From NCBI GenBank assembly GCA_020341835.1, contig CP070838.1, positions 960,996 to 998,271 on the forward strand: a stretch of 37,276 bases of DNA. Reading direction: 5' to 3'. Positions 7,832 through 15,746 of the stretch are shown here, piece by piece. Position numbers and translations under genes: made by a program. The number at the start of each line of letters is the position of its first letter. Position 1 is the first letter of the stretch. Under the pieces are notes generated by a model that saw only the letters and a program-made list of their open reading frames with translations, made no database searches and was not told the origin of the DNA. Source of the stretch: Thiotrichales bacterium. GTDB lineage: Bacteria > Pseudomonadota > Gammaproteobacteria > SZUA-229.

Positions 7832-8737
7832 TCATTTTTTACGGTTTGACCAGAATCCTGCCAGAAGCGATCCGGATATGTTGTGCCAGATGCTGAAAAT
7901 GGCGCCGGGTAGAGCAGCAGTCGCCGTAAAGTACTTGATTGCGAGCGCAACTGCAAGTCCGGAGTTTTGCATGCCGACCTCGATCGCCAGAGTACGGCAT
8001 TCCGCGGCGCTGTAACCCAGCATGCGGCTGGCGGTATAGCCCAGCAGCAGGCCTGCCGAGTTATGCAGAAACACCGCCAGCAGGACGCTGGCGGCGATTT
8101 TATCGACATGGTGGGCGTTGAGTGATACCACGATCGCAATGATGGAAATGATGGTAACCACGGACAGCAGCGGAAACATGGCGCGAACCGGTTTGAGGAA
8201 TCTGCCGGCAAGGTGATTGAGCAGTACGCCGGTACTGACCGGCGCGATCACGATGGCCAGTATGCTGAGCAGCATATCGACCGCAGGAACGTCGATCGTT
8301 TTGCTGACGAGCAGCACGGTCAGCGCCGGCGTCAGCAGGACTGCCAGAAAGGTCGAGACAGCCGTCAGCGTGATCGAGAGCGCGACATTCCCTTTCGCCA
8401 GGTAGCAGATTACATTCGACGCGGTACCACCCGGGCAGGTGCCGACCAGTACCATGCCGGCCGTCAATACCGGATCAAGATCCATGATGCGGGAAAGGGC
8501 AACAGCCGTTAACGGCATGATGGTGTATTGCAGCATGACGCCGACGATGATCAGTCGCGGCATCTGGAAAACGTGCCTGAAATCGGCGATGTGCAGCGTC
8601 AGGCCCATGCCGAACATGACAACCGCCAGCATCGGGATGATCCAGGATTTGTACGGGGTCAGCAGATCCGGGTATTGCCAGGCCAGGATCGACGCGAGGA
8701 TGGCGAGCAGCGGAAAGAGATGAGTCAGCCTGATCAA
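7832..8737 (-). CDS. Bile acid:sodium symporter (BASS) family transporter
   Basis: Inner-membrane carrier of 301 residues with about nine or ten hydrophobic segments. Family motifs are VGTCPGGTASNVICYLAKGN near residue 100 and AIEVGMQNSGLAVALA near 250, which hold the sodium and substrate sites in BASS proteins. Bacterial members move small organic acids; PanS carries ketopantoate, and the substrate here is unknown. The only usable start is TTG, 17 bases after the Rieske gene's stop, so the two are probably cotranscribed. The link between a Rieske protein and this carrier has no obvious biochemical explanation. Confidence 0.9.
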   Translation of the reverse strand: MIRLTHLFPLLAILASILAWQYPDLLTPYKSWIIPMLAVVMFGMGLTLHIADFRHVFQMPRLIIVGVMLQYTIMPLTAVALSRIMDLDPVLTAGMVLVGTCPGGTASNVICYLAKGNVALSITLTAVSTFLAVLLTPALTVLLVSKTIDVPAVDMLLSILAIVIAPVSTGVLLNHLAGRFLKPVRAMFPLLSVVTIISIIAIVVSLNAHHVDKIAASVLLAVFLHNSAGLLLGYTASRMLGYSAAECRTLAIEVGMQNSGLAVALAIKYFTATAALPGAIFSIWHNISGSLLAGFWSNRKK

Positions 8738-8754
8738 AGCAAACGGCGCCGCGG

Positions 8755-9087
8755 TTACAGCTTGACGCTTATCTGATCATCCTCGATTACCAGCTCGAGT
8801 GCCTGCAGCCGGTCACCGACACAGGGGCCGGCGACGCACTCACCACTATCGATTTCGAACAGTGCATCGTGGGTCGAGCACTGGATGTACATGTTGTCCA
8901 TGTCGAGAAACTGGTCCTGCTGCCACTCCAGGTTGACACCGGTGTGGGGGCAGCTGTTGATATAAGCGCTGAAGCTGCCATCCTTGTGCACGACGAACAG
9001 GGAAATGTTCTTGCGGCCGTGTTTGAATTCGAAGGATTTTGAACCGGGATCACTGATCTCGTCGGCATGGCAGAGCGTTATAGTCAA
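8755..9087 (-). CDS. Small Rieske [2Fe-2S] protein
   Basis: A 110-residue, single-domain Rieske ferredoxin-like protein. The cluster ligands are all present: Cys46-x-His48 in SCPHTG and Cys70-x2-His73 in CSTHDALF. No membrane anchor or signal peptide is seen, so it is soluble and not the cytochrome bc1 subunit. The start is TTG with AGGA 7 bases upstream; no ATG lies in frame before the domain. It resembles NirD or dioxygenase ferredoxin components but no partner reductase or oxygenase is nearby. Function unknown beyond electron transfer. Confidence 0.88.
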   Translation of the reverse strand: MTITLCHADEISDPGSKSFEFKHGRKNISLFVVHKDGSFSAYINSCPHTGVNLEWQQDQFLDMDNMYIQCSTHDALFEIDSGECVAGPCVGDRLQALELVIEDDQISVKL

Positions 9088-9192
9088 GACAGTTCCTGTG
9101 AATGTATTCGGGCTGTAAGATAGGACACTTCTCTGATCAACGTGGCGACATTATAACGCAGCCATGTATTTACTAAAGGAACGGCGCCGCTG

Positions 9193-10374
9193 ATGTACGA
9201 AATTATTATCTGGATGATCCTGGCGCTGGGCGTGGTGGCGGTGATCGGTCTGTTTATTATCGGTTCGGGTCTGATACGCACCGGCGAGCGCATAGAATCC
9301 CAGAACAGGCAATTCGACAACATATCCAGCCTGCAGGCACAGTCGCGAGAAGCGCAGCTGAAAAGCCTCGCTGAAATGCAGAACAAGCTGGAGCAGCGGT
9401 TTGGCGTGATGCAGCAGGGCATCGAAAAACGTCTTGGTGAAATGTCACAAAGCAATATCGAACGACTGGCCCAGTCGAATGTGCAGATTCAGGAGACCCT
9501 GCACAAGCGCCTGACTGAAATCAGCGGCCAGGTTGAAACGCGTTTGAACAAGGGTTTTGAACAGACCAACGAGACCTTTACCGATGTGGTGAAGCGACTC
9601 GCGCTGATTGATGAAGCCCAGAAGAAGATCACCGAACTTTCATCCAGTGTGGTCAGTCTGCAGGAAGTGCTGAATGACAAACGCTCACGCGGTGCCTTCG
9701 GTGAAGCGCAGATGATGCTGCTGGTACGCAACGCGCTGCCCGAAAACTCCTTTGAGGAGCAGTTCAAGCTGTCAAACGGTGCGCGCGTCGACTGTATGAT
9801 GTTTCTGCCCGAGCCCACCGGCAATCTCGCGATCGATGCCAAGTTTCCGCTTGATTCCTACAAGAACATGATGGATACGGAGCTGGCGCAGTCAGACCGT
9901 GTCGCCGCCGAAAGGCAGTTCAAGCAGGATATCAAGAAACATATCAATGACATTGCCGACAAGTACATCATCCCGGGTGAAACTTCAGATGGTGCGCTGA
10001 TGTTTATACCGGCCGAGGCGGTGTTTGCCGAGATCCACGCGCATCAACCCGAGCTGGTCGAAGAGTCACAGCGGCGCCGGGTGTGGATGGTCTCGCCGAC
10101 CACGATGATGGCGGTACTGACAACGGCGCGGGCGGTACTGAAGGATTCCGCAACCAGAAAACAGGTGCACCTGATTCAGGAGCACCTGATCAGGCTGTCT
10201 GCCGATTTCGACCGTTTCAGGAAGCGTATGGATGCTCTGTCGAAGCATATCCAGCAGGCCAACAAGGATGTCGAGGAAGTGAACACATCGGCACGCAAGA
10301 TCAGCAGCCGTTTCGAGAAAATCGAGAAAGTTGAACTGCAGGATGAAGACGATATTGAAATGCTCGAACAGTGA
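9193..10374 (+). CDS. rmuC: DNA recombination protein RmuC
   Basis: RmuC limits recombination at inverted repeats in E. coli; its domain is related to restriction-type nucleases. The 393-residue protein has an N-terminal membrane anchor (residues ~5-27), a long coiled coil (~30-160, rich in E, Q and R), and the RmuC domain (~160-370) with GAFGEAQMMLLV, the nuclease-like LAIDAKFPLDSYKNMM and MVSPTTMMAVL. It starts 105 bases from the divergent Rieske gene. Given how many inverted repeats this window carries, its presence is apt, though rmuC is widespread. Confidence 0.95.
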   Translation: MYEIIIWMILALGVVAVIGLFIIGSGLIRTGERIESQNRQFDNISSLQAQSREAQLKSLAEMQNKLEQRFGVMQQGIEKRLGEMSQSNIERLAQSNVQIQETLHKRLTEISGQVETRLNKGFEQTNETFTDVVKRLALIDEAQKKITELSSSVVSLQEVLNDKRSRGAFGEAQMMLLVRNALPENSFEEQFKLSNGARVDCMMFLPEPTGNLAIDAKFPLDSYKNMMDTELAQSDRVAAERQFKQDIKKHINDIADKYIIPGETSDGALMFIPAEAVFAEIHAHQPELVEESQRRRVWMVSPTTMMAVLTTARAVLKDSATRKQVHLIQEHLIRLSADFDRFRKRMDALSKHIQQANKDVEEVNTSARKISSRFEKIEKVELQDEDDIEMLEQ

Positions 10375-10425
10375 TCCGGCGGTTCGCGCAAACTTCCGTA
10401 AATCCATCCACAGAGAGTTTCGTCC

Positions 10426-11436
10426 ATGAGTGATACTTTTTCCCCGGTATCAAGGAATGTGCTGGTACTCGCCGCCGTGATTATCATCATCGCCGGCATG
10501 AAACAGTCGGCATCGCTGCTGGTGCCATTCCTGTTGTCCGTGTTCATCGCGGTGCTGAGTTTGCCTGCGATGAATTTTCTGCAAAAACGCGGTCTTGGTG
10601 CGGGCCTGTCGCTGGTGGTGGTGATCATCGGGGTGTTCATCGTGGGCTTTCTGCTGTCAATGCTGATCGGTAATTCGATCGATGAGTTCAGCCGTGCGCT
10701 GCCCGAGTACCAGCAGCGCATTACGGAGCAGAAAAATCAGCTGATCCACTGGCTGGAAGGTTTTGGCGTCGATATACCTGCTTATCTTGAAACCGATCTG
10801 TTCGATCCTAATGCCGCAATGCGCATGGTGGCATCGATTTTCAAGAGTTTTGGTTCGGTATTGACGAATTCCTTCCTGATATTCATTACCGTGATATTTA
10901 TCCTGCTCGAGGCAAAAAGCTTTTCCAGGAAATTCGCGCAGATTTCGGATGAGCGCTCAGAATTCATCGATGACTTCGTCGGCAAGCTGAATGGATACAT
11001 GGGTATCAAGACATGGACCAGCCTGACTACCGGTGTGCTGGTTACCTTATGGCTCTGGCTGCTGGGTGTGGATAATGCGCAGCTCTGGGGCGTGATGGCC
11101 TTCCTGCTCAATTATGTGCCCAATATCGGATCGATTATTGCGGCCGTGCCGGCGGTGTTGCTGGCACTGGTGCAACTCGGTCTGGGGAGCGCGTTGCTGG
11201 TCGCGCTCGGTTATCTGGTCATTAACATCCTGATCGGCAGCGTGCTGGAGCCGCGTTTCATGGGCAAGGGCCTGGGGCTATCAACCCTGGTCGTGTTTCT
11301 CTCGCTGGTATTCTGGGGCTGGGTGCTCGGCCCGGTCGGCATGCTGCTGTCTGTGCCGTTGACGATAACCGTCAAGCTGGCGCTGGACAGTAAAAAGGAG
11401 ACGCGCTGGCTGGGTGTGCTGCTGGGCCCGGCCTGA
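10426..11436 (+). CDS. AI-2E family transporter (PerM/TqsA-like permease)
   Basis: Integral membrane protein of 336 residues with the family layout: two N-terminal hydrophobic segments, one more at ~60-80, a polar loop (~85-140), then further transmembrane segments ending with VGMLLSVPLTITVKLALD. NYVPNIGSIIAAVPAVLLAL and LEPRFMGKGLGLSTLVVFLSLVFWGW are characteristic. Members move autoinducer-2 or act as sodium/proton antiporters; the substrate here cannot be told. It lies 51 bases after rmuC on the same strand and may be cotranscribed. Confidence 0.9.
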   Translation: MSDTFSPVSRNVLVLAAVIIIIAGMKQSASLLVPFLLSVFIAVLSLPAMNFLQKRGLGAGLSLVVVIIGVFIVGFLLSMLIGNSIDEFSRALPEYQQRITEQKNQLIHWLEGFGVDIPAYLETDLFDPNAAMRMVASIFKSFGSVLTNSFLIFITVIFILLEAKSFSRKFAQISDERSEFIDDFVGKLNGYMGIKTWTSLTTGVLVTLWLWLLGVDNAQLWGVMAFLLNYVPNIGSIIAAVPAVLLALVQLGLGSALLVALGYLVINILIGSVLEPRFMGKGLGLSTLVVFLSLVFWGWVLGPVGMLLSVPLTITVKLALDSKKETRWLGVLLGPA

Positions 11437-11473
11437 AGCGGCCCTGGCGGGATTTGATCAGCTGCATTCAGGC

Positions 11474-11785
11474 TTACGCAGATGCGAAGTCATCCATTTC
11501 GATGAAGCACAGGCCGTAGCCGTCTTTGGCGACGTGGACGATCATGGCGTCCTTGAAAGTGTCCTGGTTATCGTTGAGCGGATCGAGGTAATGAACGTTG
11601 ACCATTTCTCCGACCGGGAATTTTTCCTTCGCGTTGACCTCGATAAACATGCCGCCTTCGCTGATATCGCGGGTATTGACCACAGCATAGGGCTCCTCGA
11701 GAAAGGTTAGTTCGACACTGACCTTGATTTCCTGGCGAGGATGTCTGCGCTGGTTCTTCGGATTTGCCTGGAGGTTCTCACTCAT
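11474..11785 (-). CDS. Stand-alone PilZ domain protein (cyclic-di-GMP binding)
   Basis: The 103-residue protein is one PilZ domain. The two c-di-GMP contact motifs are visible: RRHPR (residues ~13-17, the RxxxR arm) and DISEGGMFIE (~41-50, the D/NxSxxG loop). It probably transmits the c-di-GMP level to a partner by protein contact, since it has no output domain. No diguanylate cyclase or pilus gene is adjacent. A GT2 polysaccharide synthase lies 20 kb away and lacks its own PilZ domain; any link is speculation. No clear Shine-Dalgarno precedes the ATG. Confidence 0.93.
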   Translation of the reverse strand: MSENLQANPKNQRRHPRQEIKVSVELTFLEEPYAVVNTRDISEGGMFIEVNAKEKFPVGEMVNVHYLDPLNDNQDTFKDAMIVHVAKDGYGLCFIEMDDFASA

Positions 11786-11788
11786 CGC

Positions 11789-11810
11789 TATGTAACCGTT
11801 ATGTAACCGT
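11789..11810 (-). repeat. Tandem 11-base repeat in the PilZ gene leader
   Basis: TATGTAACCGT occurs twice head to tail, ending 3 bases from the PilZ ATG. On the coding strand it reads ACGGTTACATA twice, occupying the place where a ribosome-binding site is expected. It may be a regulatory site or a recent slip duplication. Confidence 0.5.
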
Positions 11811-11889
11811 ATTGAATTTATTAGTGTTATTTATATTTCTGATGATAGTCTGCTTTGGCCAAAAAAACAGGCCAACGGGGGATAAATAT

Positions 11890-14841
11890 TCACTCCGTTT
11901 GTGTGTCGTCCGGTGCCGCCGGTTCAGGCGCAAATCCCCGTCTCAGCGTGTTTTCGGTGGTGCAGTAGGCATCCATGAATTGCTGTAGATAGCCCTCGCC
12001 GCCGGCCTTGGAGCCGATACCACTCATGCTGGAGCCACCGAAAGGCTGCCTGGCGACCAGCGCACCGGTGATTTTCCGGTTCAGATACAGATTGCCGGCC
12101 CTGAAGGTCGCCCTGGCCTGTGCCAGGTGCTGCGGATTTCTCGAATACACGCCGCCGGTCAGCGCATAACGTGTACTGTTGGCGATTTCGATCGCCTCTG
12201 AAAAGCTGGCGGCCCGCATCACCGACAGCACGGGGCCGAATATCTCCTCCTGTGCCAGCGGCATCGCGGGTGTCACATTGTCGAAGATGACCGGCGAAAG
12301 GAAATATCCGCCGGCATCGGGCTCAAACCTGTTGTGCAGTACCGGTTCGGCAACGCTTTTCCCGTCCTCGACCGCCTGCAGGATACGGTTTCGGGCCTCG
12401 CTGCTGATAACCGGGCCCATGAAATTGCCCGGGTCACAGGGCGAGCCGATACGCAGACTTCTGGCGGCTTCAACGAGCCGGTCAACAAACTCACGATGTA
12501 TCTTTTCCATCACGATAACGCGTGAACAGGCACTGCATTTCTGGCCCTGGTATCCGAAAGCAGAAGCGACAGTTCCAGCGACGGCGACATCCAGGTCGGC
12601 ATCTTCATCGATAATGATCGCATTCTTGCCGCCCATTTCTGCGATAACGCGTTTAACATGCTGCTGGCCCGGCTGTATCTGCGCGCCGATCTGTAACAGT
12701 CGCGTACCGACTTCCTCGGAGCCGGTGAACGCAATGATATGGATTTCCGCTTTGCGGGCGAGGTACTCGCCGACGGTTTCGCCGCTGCCGGCCACAAGGT
12801 TGACGACACCGGCCGGCAGCCCGGCTTCGTGCATCAGCTGGACGAAACGGGCAGCGATAACCGGTGTTTGTGACGAGGGCTTCAGCAGCGCGGTATTTCC
12901 ACTGACAATCGTCGCAGACAGCATGCCGGTCAGAATCGCCAGGGGAAAATTCCATGGCGGAATGACCAGGCCGATGCCGCGGGCGCGATAGCCGATCCGG
13001 TTGTGTTCACCAGGCAGGTCGATAACCCGGTCCTGCCCCAGTATTTCCGCCTGTCCGGCGTAGTAATTCAGAAAGTCGATGGCCTCGCAAACGTCGGCAT
13101 CGGCTTCGCGCCAGTTTTTTCCCGCTTCCAGCGCCTGCAGCGCGGCGAACTCGAGTCGCCGCTGCAGCAAACCGGCGGCGATGCCGCGCAGGCAGTCGGC
13201 ACGTGCGGCGGCGGGCGTCGTGCTCCAGGTTTTGAAGGCCGCCTGTGCGGCCGCCAGCGCCCGGTCGGCAAGTCCGTGGTCAGCCGCATTGACCGTGCCG
13301 ATGATCTCGCCGGGTTCGGCCGGGTTGAGCGAAGTGATGACTTCATCACTGGCCACCGGCTCACCGTCGATGATCAGCGGATAGTGTTCACCCTGCCTGG
13401 CGCGTGCCTGTTCCACTGCAGTCTGGAACAGCTGTTGCTCGGTGATGTCGGCAAGCCGGAGTAGCGGGGTGTTGTAAAAAGCATTGGTGACGGCTGGCCG
13501 GGTGGGTTCATCACGAAATTCGGGCTTGTGTAAATCGATGGTTTGCAGCTGTGACTGCAGGCCTGAATCAAGGATGCTTTCACCGGAGCTGTTTTCCAGC
13601 AGGCGACGCACCAGGTAGGCCATGCCAGGCAGGGTTCTGCCGTAGGGCACATAGATGCGTAAATGCTGCTGCATGTCCAGTAACGCTTTCTTTAACGGGT
13701 CGGCCATGCCATAGAGCATCTGGAATTCGTAGCCGTCTGAATCCAGATCGTTGATCTCGGCATAGGCCATGGTCGCGGCCAGTGAACGTATATTGTGGGA
13801 GGCCACGGCGGTGTTGAAAAGCTGACTCCTTGATAACAGGTACGCGAGGCAGCGTTCAAAGTTGGCATCGGTGTTCTGTTTGATCGACCATACCGGCGAG
13901 GGCCAGTTGTTCTGCCGGGCAATGACGGTTTCGTAATCCCAGTAGGCACCGCGGACCAGGCGTATTGAAGCCGGTGCCTCGCGTTTTTCAAGGACTTGTG
14001 CCAGCGATTGCAGATCGTGGTGCGCATCTTTCAGGTAGGACTGGATGGCCAGCCCGATATTGGGCCAGTCAGATAACGACCGGTCCTCCAGCAGGTGAAT
14101 AAAAGCCGACAGGGTGATGTTCTTGAAATCGTACTGTTCCATGTCGATCATCACGAAGGCATTGTATTGCTGTGCACATTCAATGATCGGGTAGAGCCGT
14201 TTCAGTACGGCTTTGCGGCTGCCGTCGAGGTCGGCGGCATTGATCTGTGAATAAAGTGACGAAGGCTTGATCGAGATGTTGAGCCGTGGAACGTCGCGCC
14301 CGTAACAACGGTCCAGGCCGGGTTCATGTGCCCATCGTTCTATCCTGCCGGCCATGCGTGGTATCAGTTCGAGGTAGGCCTGCTGATAGCTCGATGCTTC
14401 CTTTTCGGTAATGCTGGCTTCGCCAAGGATGTCCAGGCTGCTGTTCATACCCTGGTCGCGAAGTTTTCTGATCGTATCCGCTGCCTGTGGCTCGGTCTGT
14501 CCCCCCATGAACTTGCGTGACAGTCCACGGATGGTGAAGCGTGTCAGCGGTGCCGCAACATGCGCCAGCCAGGGTTCGTTGCTGTGATCGAGGCCCCAGC
14601 GTGCAAGTTCGGGCAGGGGCAGATCGAGCTGGCCGAAGTAGGCCTGGAGATGCTTTGTCAGGGTGACGTCATTCTCGAGACTGGGCAGGACATCGATAAA
14701 GCGCAGCGACTGAACCCGGAAAGTCTCGTCGCTGGTGGTGAGTGCGACCAGCCGGTCGATCCAGCCGGCTTCTTCACTGTACTGGACTGAAGCTTCGTGC
14801 AGGCGGTTACCGATACTGCGGATATGGTCTTCGATACTCAT
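11890..14841 (-). CDS. putA: Bifunctional proline dehydrogenase / L-glutamate gamma-semialdehyde dehydrogenase PutA
   Basis: It oxidises proline to glutamate in two channelled steps, passing electrons from FAD to the membrane quinone pool and then reducing NAD+. The start at 14841 has AAGGA 6 bases upstream and trims a 28-residue non-conserved extension, giving 983 residues. This is the short PutA class. The proline dehydrogenase barrel spans ~80-440 (IRLVRGAYWDYE, YGMAD, YVPYGR). The aldehyde dehydrogenase domain spans ~480-960, with the glutamate of IAEMGGKNA (~735) and the catalytic cysteine of GYQGQKCSA (~769). No ribbon-helix-helix domain is present, so it is not its own repressor. Confidence 0.97.
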   Translation of the reverse strand: MSIEDHIRSIGNRLHEASVQYSEEAGWIDRLVALTTSDETFRVQSLRFIDVLPSLENDVTLTKHLQAYFGQLDLPLPELARWGLDHSNEPWLAHVAAPLTRFTIRGLSRKFMGGQTEPQAADTIRKLRDQGMNSSLDILGEASITEKEASSYQQAYLELIPRMAGRIERWAHEPGLDRCYGRDVPRLNISIKPSSLYSQINAADLDGSRKAVLKRLYPIIECAQQYNAFVMIDMEQYDFKNITLSAFIHLLEDRSLSDWPNIGLAIQSYLKDAHHDLQSLAQVLEKREAPASIRLVRGAYWDYETVIARQNNWPSPVWSIKQNTDANFERCLAYLLSRSQLFNTAVASHNIRSLAATMAYAEINDLDSDGYEFQMLYGMADPLKKALLDMQQHLRIYVPYGRTLPGMAYLVRRLLENSSGESILDSGLQSQLQTIDLHKPEFRDEPTRPAVTNAFYNTPLLRLADITEQQLFQTAVEQARARQGEHYPLIIDGEPVASDEVITSLNPAEPGEIIGTVNAADHGLADRALAAAQAAFKTWSTTPAAARADCLRGIAAGLLQRRLEFAALQALEAGKNWREADADVCEAIDFLNYYAGQAEILGQDRVIDLPGEHNRIGYRARGIGLVIPPWNFPLAILTGMLSATIVSGNTALLKPSSQTPVIAARFVQLMHEAGLPAGVVNLVAGSGETVGEYLARKAEIHIIAFTGSEEVGTRLLQIGAQIQPGQQHVKRVIAEMGGKNAIIIDEDADLDVAVAGTVASAFGYQGQKCSACSRVIVMEKIHREFVDRLVEAARSLRIGSPCDPGNFMGPVISSEARNRILQAVEDGKSVAEPVLHNRFEPDAGGYFLSPVIFDNVTPAMPLAQEEIFGPVLSVMRAASFSEAIEIANSTRYALTGGVYSRNPQHLAQARATFRAGNLYLNRKITGALVARQPFGGSSMSGIGSKAGGEGYLQQFMDAYCTTENTLRRGFAPEPAAPDDTQTE

Positions 14842-14897
14842 GAATATCCTTATGTGCCCTTTGACCGTTAACGGTAGCGTTGTTTCTACGCACTTTT

Positions 14898-14962
14898 CTG
14901 TTGAACAGGCTGCTGATTCAGGCACTCTACAGCATGTGATAGAGTGTAAGCCAATTCAACAG
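14898..14962. promoter_or_regulatory. Nested dyad in the divergent putA / DUF3530 promoter region
   Basis: Outer arms CTGTTGAA (14898-14905) and TTCAACAG (14955-14962) flank a perfect inner inverted repeat CACTCTA (14923-14929) / TAGAGTG (14940-14946). It is centred between two divergent genes. It could be an operator for a proline-responsive regulator or a DNA looping site; no named motif is recognised. Confidence 0.4.
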
Positions 14963-14975
14963 GTACTCGCTGTCA

Positions 14976-15743
14976 ATGGCTAATAGAATACAGCTTTTTT
15001 TCCTCTGCGTGCTGTTGTTCAGCCGCGCGGGCATCGCATCGGACATCGAGCGTGAGCAACGCCTGGCCAGCCAGATCGTCGACAGTATCATCGATGGTGA
15101 AGCGGTGTTTCTGAAAAGCGACGATCATGAATTTCTATCGATTTACATGGAGGCGGAAGAGCCCGTTGGTGCAGTTGTGGTCATGCATGGGCGCGGCTAT
15201 CACCCCAACTGGGAAGATGTCGCCTACCCCTTGCGCGTTGGCCTGGCCGAACAGGGCTGGGATACGCTGTCACTGCAAATGCCGGTCCTGGCGAAAGAAG
15301 CCAAATATTATGATTATCTGGAAATCATGCATGAAGCCTTCCCGCGCATCGAGGCCGGTATCGATTTCCTCAGGCAGAACGGCAGCGAAAAGGTTGTACT
15401 CGTCGCACACAGTTGCAGTGTGCACATGGTTATGGCCTGGGTTAATGCCGGCAGGATGCGTGATATCGACGGTTTTGTCGGCATCGGCATGGGCGCCGTG
15501 GATTACGGGCAGCCGATGAAGCAGCCATTGCCGCTGGATCAATTCAAAGTACCTGTGCTCGACGTTTACGGTGCCGACGAATATCCGGCGGTAATGAAAG
15601 GTGCGCCAGGGCGGTGGCAGGCGATGCAGCAAGCCGGTCATCCGAAATCAAAACAGACCCGCGTTCCGGGCGCCGACCATTATTTCACCGACCAGGGTGA
15701 TGCGCTGCTGGACGTTGTCGCGCCCTGGTTGCGGGATCTGTAG
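14976..15743 (+). CDS. DUF3530-type alpha/beta hydrolase, probably exported
   Basis: A 255-residue protein with a signal peptide (RIQLFFLCVLLFSRAGIA, cleaved near residue 22). The rest has an alpha/beta-hydrolase outline: VGAVVVMHGRGYHPNW (oxyanion region), KVVLVAHSCSVHM (nucleophile serine), VLDVYGADEYPAV (acid) and VPGADHYF (histidine). The elbow reads AHSCS instead of the usual GxSxG. It matches the DUF3530 type in pattern, and its substrate is unknown. The gene is 3 bases from the next one and likely cotranscribed with the phospholipid acyltransferase fusion, so a lipid role is possible. Confidence 0.75.
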   Translation: MANRIQLFFLCVLLFSRAGIASDIEREQRLASQIVDSIIDGEAVFLKSDDHEFLSIYMEAEEPVGAVVVMHGRGYHPNWEDVAYPLRVGLAEQGWDTLSLQMPVLAKEAKYYDYLEIMHEAFPRIEAGIDFLRQNGSEKVVLVAHSCSVHMVMAWVNAGRMRDIDGFVGIGMGAVDYGQPMKQPLPLDQFKVPVLDVYGADEYPAVMKGAPGRWQAMQQAGHPKSKQTRVPGADHYFTDQGDALLDVVAPWLRDL

Positions 15744-15746
15744 CGG

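Noticed and set aside
12179-12991. 270-codon plus-strand ORF inside putA
   Set aside because: It lies opposite the conserved aldehyde dehydrogenase domain and has a low-complexity A/S/R/T composition typical of shadow frames.
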